Positions 1 through 9,825 of a stretch of 64,000 nucleotides of DNA are shown one piece after another. Made by a program: the position numbers and the translations under genes. The notes below the pieces were generated by a model. That model was not told the origin of the DNA and ran no database searches. It saw only the letters and a list, made by a program, of their open reading frames with translations. How positions within the stretch are numbered: position 1 is the first letter of the stretch; the number at the start of each line of letters is the position of its first letter. This DNA is from Platerodrilus igneus (taxonomy: Eukaryota; Arthropoda; Insecta; Coleoptera; Lycidae), in the NCBI GenBank assembly GCA_036346225.1, contig JARFIW010001667.1:124001-188000 (forward strand). Reading direction: 5' to 3'.

Positions 1-1
1 C

Positions 2-382
2 TGTAGCAATTTTCCATATATTGGAATAAGTCATAACGGTAGTGCTACGCTCGTTTTTTCTGAGGAAGCAATTAATAAATTATTTTCAATGGCATTCATA
101 GTTAACGATTGTTTATTTACAATTAATGATTCTTCAATTGATTACATCTATAATCAATTTATAGATAACATAGCGTCCTCTTTTACCAAACAGTGTGGTG
201 CAAACAACGATGATTGTATTATATCTACAGGTAAATTGGTTGCGGAAGATATGCAAGCACTTACGAAATTATCAAGAATCAGCTACCTTATTCAACATTC
301 TTTAGAATTTAAGTTTTTATATGAAATTATTGTTGCTTTTCCAAATAAATTTTTATGTGATATAAAAAATAAAATAAACTAA
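2..382 (+). CDS. Polinton accessory protein, 5' end outside window
   Basis: The frame is open from the window edge, so this is the C-terminal 126 codons of a longer protein; the first internal Met is at 89. No known domain is recognised. The protein is mixed charged/hydrophobic and ends in a basic tail. Its last part (a hydrophobic run followed by LCDI) resembles in pattern the C-terminus of the protein at 8885-9618, and both have an N-terminal stretch with a DG/NG turn followed by a helix-like segment, so I infer that the two are diverged paralogues. It lies at the outer side of the MMP gene and faces it tail to tail, as expected of an accessory gene of the same Polinton. Function unknown. 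Confidence 0.45.
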   Translation, partial: CSNFPYIGISHNGSATLVFSEEAINKLFSMAFIVNDCLFTINDSSIDYIYNQFIDNIASSFTKQCGANNDDCIISTGKLVAEDMQALTKLSRISYLIQHSLEFKFLYEIIVAFPNKFLCDIKNKIN

Positions 383-598
383 AAAATTAATTTTTTATTA
401 TATTTTGTACATTTTTTAACATTACGATAAACTTTCATCATCATAATTATCATACATACTGCTAGATTGTAAGTACGAATTTACTAGTTTGTCCAATTTT
501 AATAACTTTGTCAATACATCGTAAAGTTGTTGCATTAATCCTTTGTTTGCACAATAAATCTTAAATATGGATAGATCAAAGTAACCAGATCGAATTAC

Positions 599-2069
599 TT
601 AGCCTAGAAATCCACTATATTCGTGAAATTTGTTTTTATTGATAAAATATAGATGACCATTGGTATATCGAAAAATGGTTGTAATATGCGAAGGAATATC
701 TGGAAATGCATGTGATTCTAAAAAATGTGCTTTGGGTTGCTGAGTACATTCATCGTATTCCATGAGTTGATTTTCGCCATAAAATATCAATGTACGTCCA
801 GTATAGGTATTTACAGCCGCATTGACCCGAACACGATTAGGAATGTAAAAGTGAGTGTATGCTCTAGGCCATCCATTGAATAGCTGCATGCTTGGAAATT
901 GCAACAGATATACTTGATTGTTGCTAAAGAAAACCACATCACGATTTGGTTTCTGATATACGGCATCTAAACGTTTAAACGTGTGTGGAAGAAAAGGTAG
1001 CCAATCTATTATGTTCTTAGCCGGTTCAATGTAAGTGCTATTTAGAGCTGATATACAAACCCATTTTTCATAAAACATATATGCGTTTATTTAGAATTAG
1101 AAAATGTTCAATATCAATGTTACATAGGTCTGGCGGCGGTTTCTTCGGTGAGGTTGGCTTATTGGGGGAGTTAGGTTTAAAAGAAGCGGTAGTTGATTTA
1201 ACGGTGGTAGATGATGATGATGGTGGTGGATTTAGGGAGTGTATTCCTGCAATATCATACTCATGTAAATCAAGATGATGATTTTCTAGATATGAATACA
1301 TAACAGCATTAACATTATTTGAATGTCTTAATCCTAATGTATGACCAATTTCATGAAGTAGCACCTCATATTAACTTATATATCGACTGGGTGGTGAATT
1401 TGAGTGTTCTATATACCAAGACTCATCATAATCCATGTGTATTTCGGACACAACGTCGTCGCTGGATGGAAAGAAAGCATGTGCTAACCCACCACCGGGT
1501 CCATCAAAATCATCCTTGCACCGCTCATTAGGGTTTGTTAAAGCCCTCATATAATGATTTTGTTGTTGGAATGTTTTTAATATATCATAACTCTGTGGAT
1601 TGTATATAAATACAAGATTTGTGTGTTTTGCCCAAACTTTAAATGCTTCAACCGTCCGAGCTAAGATGCAAAAATCATTTGTTAACACTGTGTAATTTGA
1701 AACACGCTTTGTCAATTTGGTTTGATGTACATTGCATGCTTCAGAAATATTGTCTTTATTTGTACATCTAGGTTTTGACATTAACTTTAAAGTTTCTTTA
1801 TTTAGTTCACCATCAACCGGCAGTTGGTAATATGTTTGAAATGCTTTTAAGGCATTTCCAATTATCGATTTGCGATTTTCAATAGAGGCCCCACTAACAT
1901 TATGAGTTTCAATATATCCATATTTGTTTAGGTAAACGTTTGCCATTTCTAAGCCAAATTCACTGTTTGTGTAAATTTCATCTTCACACCTCACTTCCCT
2001 GTCGATGGGGAAACTAAGGAAGATTAAAAGCACTACGAGTGGAACAGCAACAACCTCCATGGCTATCAA
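599..2069 (-). pseudogene. Matrix metalloproteinase with hemopexin domain (stop plus frameshift)
   Basis: Secreted zinc endopeptidase of the MMP (M10A) family. In order from 2069: a hydrophobic N-terminus that looks like a signal peptide; a propeptide with a cysteine-switch-like PRC motif; the catalytic domain with LAHAFFP and a following MDYDESW calcium/structural-zinc region; the catalytic HEIGHTLGLRHS zinc site (about 1325-1360) with a Met-turn NAVMYSY; a Ser/Thr/Pro/Lys-rich hinge; then a hemopexin-like domain to 599. An in-frame TAA at 1371-1373 lies just before the zinc site and a frameshift near 1075 splits the hemopexin part, so this copy would not give a full protein unless these are sequence errors. 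It sits between an accessory gene and the major capsid gene of a Polinton, on the capsid strand. Viral MMPs are known from baculoviruses, ascoviruses and entomopoxviruses; one as Polinton cargo is unusual. The identity is very clear from the motifs; the role (matrix or basement-membrane breakdown) is inferred. Confidence 0.9.
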
Positions 2070-2149
2070 TAATATACTAACAAAAACACTGTTATTTAAA
2101 TAATATATTACATATGTATTTCAATCATCTTTTATAACAAATAACGATT

Positions 2150-3359
2150 TTAAAGTTTACGTATAATGCCAGTAAATGGTTCATATTCAATAAGTACGTC
2201 ATGCATAATCATGCAGTAAGCAACAGTTTCAGCTACAAATGCTTTAAATGCTTCAATTTCAATTTTTAAATCTGCTACTATATTATGAATGCTTTTGTTT
2301 TGTCTGGTGCAGTTGATTACAAAAATTGGTTGCTGTTTAAACTCCTCATAATTGAGAAGAGAGCATACCGAACTCTCGAACGGTTCATAAAATTGAGATC
2401 GATAATTCAAATATTCATTATAAGCATCCATGTACTTGTTGTCGCTGAAAGAAAGGTTTTGCTGCTCATACGGGTATCTTCTATTGTTGATATTAGCCTT
2501 TATATTTGTAATGTTTGCATGATGAAATGTAGACGCATCCGCATCCTTATGGTTGCGCTTTTTGGTTTGAAAGGGGACGAATATCCATTGAGGGCGCTGA
2601 AAACCCGTACTACTCTTAACAGGCCAAACCAAAGATGTAGTGGACGGTAGGCTTGGATAGGTATACAAGTCACGTGCATGAAAAGCTACTTGTATTCGCG
2701 AATTCTTGTTAATTTCTTTGTAAATAGACAATTTTGTGGCATCGTTGAGCATTACGTGAGGTACTTTCCATACTACCTTTGTGAGAGTAATTTTTGGTGT
2801 AGAATTACCCTTACAACAATCAATATCAGACTTTGAACGTACCAACGTTAATTCTTGTCGAACGTTGAGCAACGGTGTTTTGTATCCTTCAGCAAATACA
2901 AGCACGTGCTTTAATGGTATTGAAGCGCAAAAAGAATCTTTAGCTTCATTAAGCAAGGGTATAGGTTTATTTTCCACACTCCATCCTGCATGCATCATAC
3001 AACGACTTTGCTCGCGTGTATACAACGCCTTTGATTGTGCTGTTAATTCCGGGCAATCTAACCGTTTTAATAACCTGATCACCCAGCGTAAATCTAATTT
3101 CTTTAAGAAGAAACAACATTGCATTATTCGTGAAAGCATAATCCTTCTTTTGAGCTTCTGTTGGACTAAGAGTACCTTCCAAGTATATAATGCTGTCATA
3201 AGTTGCGGTCATAAGATCAGCTTTTTGGATAACAATATTGATTTCATCCGAGTTTCCATAGGCGTTTGTCGTATATGGGTGATATGTTCGACGATCATAT
3301 TCCGTAATCGTATCTTCGGACGCTACACTGTTGAATAGCCCTCTTATTGCGCCTTCCAT
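2150..3359 (-). pseudogene. MCP: Polinton double jelly-roll major capsid protein (frameshifted)
   Basis: Major capsid protein of the Polinton/adintovirus lineage. The N-terminal part starts at Met 3359 and has the family pattern of a short leader, an acidic linker and the strand INIVIQKADLM followed by YLEGTL. The C-terminal part in another frame carries the block IPLKHVLVFAEGY and, further on, RQELTLVRS, both typical of these capsid proteins. One frameshift near 2985-3000 joins the two parts; total length would be about 400 residues, normal for the family. The gene directly follows the penton gene, the usual order in Polintons, and would be co-transcribed with it. Recognition rests on recalled family patterns, not a search. 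If the frameshift is real the copy is dead; a single indel error is equally possible. Confidence 0.8.
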
Positions 3360-3495
3360 GTTTATTAAGCACTTTATAACCGAGATATTCTAAAAATTGA
3401 ACGTCCTGATCTGTTAATGCACCAGGTGTTTGCTGGCCTGCAGGTTGAGGTGAACTGATTGAGTATACTCTAGCACCAAAAATTTTAAGCCCCAT
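3295..3495 (-). CDS. Small ORF between penton and capsid genes
   Basis: A 66-codon frame starting with ATG at 3495, overlapping the last codons of the penton gene and running over the first 65 bases of the capsid gene in another frame. The first 45 residues (Pro/Gln-rich, then a helix-like QFLEYLGYKVL) look protein-like, while the part overlapping the capsid gene is basic and low in information. It could be a real small virion gene, or an N-terminal extension of the capsid protein separated by a frameshift. No function can be assigned. Confidence 0.3.
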   Translation of the reverse strand: MGLKIFGARVYSISSPQPAGQQTPGALTDQDVQFLEYLGYKVLNKHGRRNKRAIQQCSVRRYDYGI

Positions 3496-4249
3496 ATTTT
3501 TTAAGTTCTAATCTAATAGATACTTTCTCTGCACCAAAGTCCACCAAATTACCCTCTTGATTGGCCAACCGTAGCGTAATGTTATCTATTTGTTGAACGA
3601 TCACAGGCAAGTATGTGAGGGATACAGGTTCTTTAATTAATTTATATCCAGGCTCTACGTGTACATCAAATTCAAAAATTGTGTGTGACTGCTCGCTATT
3701 CATATACGCTCCACCAGTAAGATTACACTCCACATGTATATTGGTCGCATCAAATATTTGTACAGATTGTTGAGAGAAATGATTTTTATTTGCCTGATAT
3801 ATGCCAGGAGTGAACCCAAGCATTTGCCCAATAGCATCATTGCGTTTAAAAATCACTGTGTACATAGATTTCATTTCGCATTGCAGTGTGTTATTGTTAG
3901 CCTTTAGAATAAACTTGAATGTACTACTTGGGGAACTATCTATTGCATTGTTTATATATTTTCCAAGTTCAGAAATTTCATATGCTCCAGGTGGGATTGT
4001 AATCATTTTTATTTTAGCATTATTATCATCATCGTTATCAATAATATTATCATTATTATCCTTTTTATCATCCAAATAATAAAACTTGTTATTACCTGCA
4101 TGAATATTGCGTATAGAGTTGCATCCGTAAAACCCAACCAAACCTAAACCATATTTATATTCTGAATTAAGTTTAATTGGGGGGAAATAGTTGGCCGAAA
4201 GCACGTTCCCCACACCTGTCAACGTAAACGTTTGTGTCATGACTACCAT
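3485..4249 (-). CDS. mCP: Polinton minor capsid (penton-like) protein
   Basis: Intact 254-residue frame. Single jelly-roll penton-type protein expected at capsid vertices. Visible family marks are an N-terminal beta-rich region with GLVGFYGCNSI, the block IPPGAYEISELGKYI, a motif around IGQMLGFTPGIY, and a C-terminal region ending in RLELKKYGA. An Asp/Asn-rich insert of about 20 residues (around residues 62-80) is a low-complexity expansion. The start at 4249 (MVVM...) has a second Met four codons in. It lies upstream of the capsid gene on the same strand, the standard Polinton order. One of the few uninterrupted genes here, so this copy may have been active not long ago. Confidence 0.8.
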   Translation of the reverse strand: MVVMTQTFTLTGVGNVLSANYFPPIKLNSEYKYGLGLVGFYGCNSIRNIHAGNNKFYYLDDKKDNNDNIIDNDDDNNAKIKMITIPPGAYEISELGKYINNAIDSSPSSTFKFILKANNNTLQCEMKSMYTVIFKRNDAIGQMLGFTPGIYQANKNHFSQQSVQIFDATNIHVECNLTGGAYMNSEQSHTIFEFDVHVEPGYKLIKEPVSLTYLPVIVQQIDNITLRLANQEGNLVDFGAEKVSIRLELKKYGA

Positions 4250-4284
4250 TAAATTTAAAAATCAAACAACTATATACCATAAAA

Positions 4285-4629
4285 TTATTTATTGTATAAG
4301 AAGTTCAAACATAAATGACCACATATTGAGGTATTAAAATTTTGCTCCCGATTGTAATTATAAGTAAGATTACAGTCTCCTAAGTATCTCACTAATTCAA
4401 GCGGTGGTGTTAAATCTCCAAAACTACCATAGTAAATAACTTTCTTGCCACGTCTTTTGTATGCAACCCAGTGCGTTTCAATTCCAACGTTATCATCTAA
4501 GTTTACAATAGCAGATTCGTTAACATGAGGCTTTGCTGGCAGTGCATCACGCATAAATACTCCTCTAAAGAAAGGTAAACCTTTAGCATATTTCTTTAGA
4601 TCTGAATCAAATAGCGCTCTACGTGGCAA
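4285..4629 (-). CDS. PRO: Adenain-like maturation cysteine protease
   Basis: Intact 114-residue frame. Cysteine protease of the adenovirus/Polinton (C5/C63-like) type that processes capsid proteins during maturation. The catalytic His is visible in THWVAY, the family VIYYGSFGDLTPP block follows (a DSFG-type motif in relatives), and the nucleophile Cys lies in ICGHLCLNFL near the C-terminus. The length is close to that of insect Polinton PRO proteins but shorter than adenain. It lies between the PLA2 protein gene (2 bases upstream) and the penton gene, so the whole leftward set probably forms one late transcription unit. All expected catalytic positions are present. Confidence 0.85.
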   Translation of the reverse strand: MPRRALFDSDLKKYAKGLPFFRGVFMRDALPAKPHVNESAIVNLDDNVGIETHWVAYKRRGKKVIYYGSFGDLTPPLELVRYLGDCNLTYNYNREQNFNTSICGHLCLNFLYNK

Positions 4630-4631
4630 GT

Positions 4632-5453
4632 TTACAAGTTTTTTCGATTGGGTTTTAAGTATAAGGCAAATCCTTTTTTATTGCGCGATGAAAGATATAA
4701 CCCTTCACCTTTTTTACTTAAAGCTATATCCTCTAAGGTGACATTATGACGTCGGTTTTCCTCCAATTGTTTCTTGGCTGCCGAAGCATCGTTGACAGCT
4801 TTAGCGACCCCTGCAACACCGCCAGCTAGTGCTCCTGCAGCTGAAAGACCTGCAAATAGTGGCACTAGAAATGGAAGAAAGCCTCCCGCTTTAGGTATGG
4901 GAATAATTCGAGGAAATCGCACTCTCTTTCCTCCACCGGCGGTTTTAACTGCTTTTCTTGCAGCAAGTAAACTCATATTGATAAATTTCTTTACATTTGA
5001 ATCTTTGACAATATGCTTTACAGCAGTTCTAATTGGTGTCAATATACTCCCTCTAAATGAACAACACTGTCTCTTTTTCTTCCTCTTTATCCTTCTTGAT
5101 GTAACCTCCATACCCAGTTTGGTTTTAATTTTCATTGCATTGGTTACAGCCCAAGCGGTTGCTTTCTCTCCAAACTGAGCGTTGTTCGATTTCACTCGGT
5201 TCCAAGCGCCTTCTGCTAGAACTTTATCAGCTCTGTGTCGTGCAGCCAAGTCGTCAGGATTTTGAGCATAAGCAATATCGTGATCGCGACACAATCTATC
5301 TAGATCGTTAATGCCGGAATCATCTCGTACTAATCGTTCTCGTAACTTGGTGCCTGGCCCACAAAATTGGTATCCCGGTACATGACGCTCTACCGGTAAC
5401 TTGTTTATCAAGGTGTTTAGAACCCCCCTTCCTCTACAACGTTTAGCCATCAA
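4632..5453 (-). CDS. Parvovirus-type phospholipase A2 virion protein
   Basis: Intact 273-residue frame with a basic N-terminus. Residues about 22-55 hold a viral phospholipase A2 core: a calcium loop FCGPGTKL and the catalytic HD pair in CRDHDIAY, the same arrangement as in parvovirus VP1 unique regions, where the activity helps capsids leave endosomes. The middle has a basic cluster (RRIKRKKKR), then a Gly/Ala-rich hydrophobic segment (about residues 190-222) that could insert into membranes, and a C-terminus with repeated LYL patterns. Similar fused proteins occur in arthropod Polinton/adintovirus elements as I recall them. The gene starts the leftward cluster, divergent from the ATPase gene with about 30 bases between their starts, so the two promoters must overlap. 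Activity is inferred from motifs only. Confidence 0.8.
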   Translation of the reverse strand: MMAKRCRGRGVLNTLINKLPVERHVPGYQFCGPGTKLRERLVRDDSGINDLDRLCRDHDIAYAQNPDDLAARHRADKVLAEGAWNRVKSNNAQFGEKATAWAVTNAMKIKTKLGMEVTSRRIKRKKKRQCCSFRGSILTPIRTAVKHIVKDSNVKKFINMSLLAARKAVKTAGGGKRVRFPRIIPIPKAGGFLPFLVPLFAGLSAAGALAGGVAGVAKAVNDASAAKKQLEENRRHNVTLEDIALSKKGEGLYLSSRNKKGFALYLKPNRKNL

Positions 5454-5485
5454 CTGATTAGTATTATTAAAACATTCGACTTAAT

Positions 5486-6162
5486 ATGAAGTTTATACGA
5501 CAACCTCAACAATTAAGTATAGACGATCATAATTTTTTAAAATCTGAAGTTGTGGGAAAGCATGGGTCTTTATTTCCAACATCAATCAGGGCGATAATAT
5601 GCGGACCATCAGGATATAGAAAGAAGAATGTAATGATTAGTTTATTGGAGGCACCACACGGATTAAGGTTTGAAAATGTGTGCGTGTATTCCAAAACGTT
5701 GGAACAAGCTAAATATAAATATTTAGAGCAACTTTTTAAATCTATAAAGGGTATTAAGTACTACGCCTATAGCGATAAAGAGAATGTCACCCCTCCAGAA
5801 GCAATCAGTAAAAATACGATAATGATATTTGACAATATTTCATGCTCAAATCAGGACATAATTCGCGAATATTTCAGCAAAGGTTGACATTCGGGTGTAG
5901 ATTCATTTTATCTGTGTCAAACGTATTCTAAAGTACCAAAACAATTAATACGTGATAATGTTAACATAGTTGTCCTATTTAAACAAGATCATTTAAATTT
6001 AAAACACATATATGATGAACATGTTGGTCCGATATGACTTTTGATCATTTTACATTAATGTGCTCACGATGTTGGTTGTAAAAATATGATTTTCTATCCA
6101 TTGCAAAAGACTTCAATTATGGACGATATCGAAAGAGGTTTGATTGTTATATAGTAATATAA
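5486..6162 (+). pseudogene. ATP: Polinton genome-packaging ATPase (broken)
   Basis: FtsK/HerA-type ATPase that drives DNA into the capsid. The frame from Met 5486 contains a P-loop region GPSGYRKKN (relatives have a GK[TS] here; the Lys is kept but the preceding Gly and following Thr/Ser are not) and a Walker B-like NTIMIFDN. A TGA at 5885-5887 stops the frame; matching sequence continues in frame, and after a further shift near 6035 the C-terminal part ends at 6162. Total would be about 225 residues, usual for Polintons. Stop, frameshift and altered P-loop together suggest that this copy is not functional. It is the first gene of the rightward set. Confidence 0.75.
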
Positions 6163-6195
6163 CCTTTCTATAACCGCTTTACTGCAGCTCAGTTT

Positions 6196-7147
6196 CTAAT
6201 CTGCAAGCCAACAAGGTGGATGCCACCGATAGAACGATTAAAGAAAGATTAACGAAAACTAGCCGTTCAATTAAGTGTAAACTTAAAGCTCTTAAGAGGG
6301 GGTGAACTTGATACTCAGCGAATGGTTGAAACAGCATATAAACCAATAATTGAACCATTACTACAGATTGCTAAAACAAAAAAATATGCATCTGTTAAGC
6401 ATAAATTGAAATCATAGTTGGCAGTTGAAGATATTTCTGCTGATGTTGCTGCTCTTGGCATTTTGCCTAAAGTTGAAGTAAAGGATGATGATAATGATTA
6501 TGATGATGATCATGTTGTTACTAATGAATTTTTAGAGCAATATGAGCATCCTTTACCTAGAAAATATATAGAACTAATCATGCGAAATTCAGAAGATGAA
6601 ATCGATTATGGTCATAGTGCCTCCGATACAATGCTAGTACAGATCACTGGAGTATGGGAAATTCTTTAGTTACCATAACACCCAAATCAGCTGATTTAGT
6701 TTTAAATGGTAAGACTTATAAATGCACTCCAGGATTATATGAACTTTTAATACTTAAAAAACCTGAAAAGTATACCAAGAATGATCAAAAGGAGTACAGA
6801 AAAATTTTAGAAGCTACTAACGCTCTTAAACGGAACTATGATCCTCAAAACAAAATTGCTCCAGATCGTATAAGTACATCAAAATTATTAAACCAATACT
6901 AGATGCGCCAGTAGGATATGGTCTGTTGAAAGAAGTCAACGCTAAAACAAAAGGGTATGTGTACTGGAACACACCTCACGAACTAGTTGAGCGACTTAAA
7001 TTGTTACACGCATCAAAATCGGCAGGTCATACTGGTCACAATAATGAAATAATTAGTATTGAAGAAGAGCTCAGAGAAGAAGGGTGTTTAAATACCAAAT
7101 TAGGCTCAATCAATGTAGTGGACTGTAATAATAATCGTTGTGCTTAA
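6196..7147 (+). pseudogene. Conserved Polinton protein of unknown function (fragmented)
   Basis: I recognise this as the protein found next to the ATPase in many arthropod Polintons. The N-terminal part is helical and Lys-rich with a VETAYKPIIEPL segment, followed by an acidic linker (about 6475-6515). The C-terminal part has the conserved blocks TPGLYELL, NALKRNYDPQNK and a terminal SAGHTGHNNEIISIEEELRE. The gene is broken by a stop at 6415-6417, a frameshift near 6655 and another near 6900. Its place between ATPase and fibre/integrase genes fits a virion or DNA-condensing role, but no function is established that I can name. The coordinates of the 5' end are approximate because no clean start survives. 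Confidence 0.65.
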
Positions 7148-7467
7148 TCACGTTTATTAAACAATAGATCACACTGGAATGCAAAGCTGATATACAAATT
7201 ATTGTAATAGTAATCAAGCAAGGTAAATTTACATATTAACACATAACTAGATGTTGACCCGTTGACCGCTGTTACCCGACTCTCTCGGGGTTGAATCGGC
7301 GCATGAACAATACCCTTAGGCTTCTTTAAAGTAAGTACGCTCCTTCATCCTGATGTGGCACGAGTTTTCAGGTGACAAACTAAATCCAATTTAAGGGCAC
7401 TGGATTCTTATTTAATTTATCAATAATAATTGTCCAAAGGGATCATTGCATAATAGCATGTTGAAAG
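7148..7467. other. Spacer without recognisable gene
   Basis: No long frame on either strand. It holds several short runs (for example a CTCTCTCGGGG stretch near 7280) and presumably the promoter of the fibre-like gene. Nothing else is supported. Confidence 0.4.
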
Positions 7468-7815
7468 ATGAGTATCGATAAGTTTGGTACACATTCATCC
7501 ATAAAATATCGGCTCCATTATACATTTGACGATCAATATGATATGCAATACAAAAAACTTTGTAATGTTATAGAACCACAAGCTGATTATGATGCTGCCA
7601 ATAAGCGATACGTGGATACCTGTATTAGTAATTTACACAAACAGCTGCTGAATACAATTGAGGAAAAGTGTAATGTGCAAACAACATCAACTTCAACAAC
7701 ATCACCAACTTCGACAATAACAACTTCACCAGCATCAACCTCTATAACCTCATCAATCTCACTAACTACAACACCAGCTTTGTCATTTCCAATGTTGCAA
7801 GGTTCCAATCGTTAG
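7468..7815 (+). CDS. Fibre-like protein with Ser/Thr-rich tail
   Basis: Intact 115-residue frame. The middle holds DYDAANKRYVDTCI, the short motif seen where phage and virus tail-fibre shafts begin; the same motif in the form DAVSKFYVD occurs in the larger fibre-like proteins at 23570-24522 and 39638-40549. After a helix the protein ends in a low-complexity Thr/Ser/Pro tail of about 45 residues, mucin-like and probably glycosylated or extended. It directly precedes the integrase gene, the same order as in the two Polinton fragments elsewhere in this window. It is much shorter than those copies, so it may be a truncated form or only the N-terminal part of a longer original. The structural role is inferred. 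Confidence 0.55.
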   Translation: MSIDKFGTHSSIKYRLHYTFDDQYDMQYKKLCNVIEPQADYDAANKRYVDTCISNLHKQLLNTIEEKCNVQTTSTSTTSPTSTITTSPASTSITSSISLTTTPALSFPMLQGSNR

Positions 7816-7903
7816 TATTATTATTGATGTCAACGGTTTCGACTGCCGGTTGCACATCAAGAGAAAAAATAATAGTTACCCAGTATTGTGCACTTTCCAT
7901 ATA

Positions 7904-8800
7904 ATGTCAAAGCTTGCCGTTGTTGAAGAATTGTATAAAGCAGCCAGAAAATTTTTTCCTAGAAAACGTACCATTATTAAACACAGAGACGATCTCTGGC
8001 AAGCCGACTTTATCGAATTTGATCAATATTTTAAGGAAAATGCCAATTATAGGTATGTGTTGGTGGTAATAGATTGTTATTCAAAATATTTATGGACACG
8101 TCCTTTAAAATCAAAAAATGCAATTGATGTTTGCCATGCTAATATTAATTTTTAACGAAGGCCGTGTGCCTGATAATTTACAAACCGATAATGGTAAAGA
8201 ATTTTACAACAGATATGAAAAATTAATGAAGACGCATAACATTAATCATTACTGTACATTCAGTACAAAAAAGCTGCCATAGTTATACGAGTAATTAGAA
8301 CGTTAAAGAATGAATTATTCAAACAATTTAGCCTTAGACGTAAATGTAAATGGTTGGATGCATTGCCTAATATTACTCAACAGTATATTAACAAAAAACA
8401 TTTGAAAATTAAAATGAAGCCTAAAGATGTCACCGAATTCACATATTTACCAATGTTTAATGCCTTGAAAGTAATGAGGATGATAAAATTTAAAGTTGGC
8501 AACCATGTCCAAATTTCGAAATATAAGTTTGATTTTCCTAAAGGTTAAATGCCAAATTATTCCACAAAAACCTTTAAAATTGTTAAAATAGTAGTTGGCA
8601 ACCCTGCTACCTATCTACTTGAAGATTCTAAAGGTGAACCGATTTTGGGGCAATTTTATGCAGAAGAACTGCAGAAAACCTCATATCCTGATGTTTTTCT
8701 TGTTGAAAAAGTGTTGCGTCAAAAAGGAGATCGTCTATTTGTAAAATGGTTGGAGTTTGATAATTCTCACAATTCATGGATAAAAAAATCCAATTTGTAA
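7904..8800 (+). pseudogene. INT: Polinton chromodomain integrase (broken)
   Basis: Retroviral-type DDE integrase with a C-terminal chromodomain. From the likely start Met 7904: core with first Asp in LWQADF, then YSKYLWTRPLKSKNA; after a frameshift near 8150 the second Asp in LQTDNGKEFYN; the position of the catalytic Glu (about 8283-8292) reads Val-Ile instead; then the SH3-like region and, after a TAA at 8546-8548, a chromodomain with VEKVLRQKGDRLFVKWLEF and a terminal Trp-Ile. At least one frameshift, one stop and the loss of the catalytic Glu make the enzyme inactive as read. It sits in the middle of the element rather than at its terminus, with the accessory gene 8885-9618 beyond it. Confidence 0.85.
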
Positions 8801-8884
8801 TGGTGGGGGAAGTGGGAGTTTAACAAAAAATATAATGAAAGTTTTTCTTACGTGATTTCAGTATCGCAAAAGGTCTTTGCAATC

Positions 8885-9618
8885 ATGGTTGAAGAAAGTA
8901 GTGTTGAAAGTGATTATTATGATTTTGATGTATCACATCATCATCCGAAGATGTTGATTATGATGTTGCAATCAATCAATATCTAGATAAAGTTGAACAT
9001 GTTTGCAAAAGTGAACATTATTTACTGCTACAAACCACATTTCCACTTTCATACTATAACATCAAAGTAGGTCTATCTCCAGCTCGACAGTTTACACCTG
9101 CAATTGATTTAAATCGACATAGCTACTTAAATGATGATGGTAACAATAAAATTAGTTTAAGCGATGTTGAGTGGAATCACCTTATGGAACTGCTTAATAA
9201 CAAAGTTAACTTCTTTACTATGCAACAACCATTGGGTGGTAATGGTAATGACGATGATTCAATCATTGACACGTGCAAGTTACAACAAGTCGTATACAAT
9301 GATGAAAAGTTTTTAAATCTTACTAAACATGATGTTGAATATATGCTTTGTGAAAATGATGTAGTTCAGATTTTGGAAGCAAATCAATGTGTAGTGGTTG
9401 ATCAAGTAAACTTTTTAAAAAAAATTAACTTTTAGGCATACTATAGAAATGTTTGAGATTTAGTGAAAAATTATTCTAATAATAACGAATATTGCATGTA
9501 TCAGACTTTGGAGGCTTTTAATAATTTATGTAGTTTGTGCAGTTTGTGTATTGGTCTAAAGCAATGTATCTTTTACTATTATGATAGAATTTTATGCGAT
9601 TTGAATGATTTAAAATAG
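8885..9618 (+). pseudogene. Polinton accessory protein, paralogue of the left-edge gene
   Basis: The start at 8885 gives an acidic N-terminus; a frameshift near 8940 leads into a frame that continues through 9435 and, after two more in-frame stops (TAG 9433-9435 and TGA about 9451), to a TAG at 9616-9618. The encoded product would be about 240 residues: acidic N-terminus, a central region around PARQFTPAIDLNRH, a DDGNNKISLSD block, an Asp/Asn-rich loop and a Cys/Leu-rich C-terminus ending in LCDLNDLK. Domain pattern and ending resemble the protein at 2-382. No known family is recognised. It lies between integrase and the convergent polymerase side. I cannot say what it does. Confidence 0.4.
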
Positions 9619-9825
9619 TGTATTCAGTTCAATAATATACAAATTGAAAAAACCTTTTTTATTTCTATTATTACATATACAACAACCGCAATCCATTATA
9701 CAACATTTAAACTTGTGTAATATAATCAATATGAGAATAATATTCTGACTTATCAATTACTTGAAATAAAGGCATTCTTTCACATCTGCAACACCAATAA
9801 CTCATGTTCCATATAAGATCCGGTA

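Noticed and set aside
2285..3338. Plus-strand frames opposite the major capsid gene
   Set aside because: They are antisense shadows of a clearly recognised capsid gene.
4774..5178. Plus-strand Ala/Pro-rich frame opposite the PLA2 gene
   Set aside because: Complement of the Gly/Ala-rich hydrophobic segment; no independent support.
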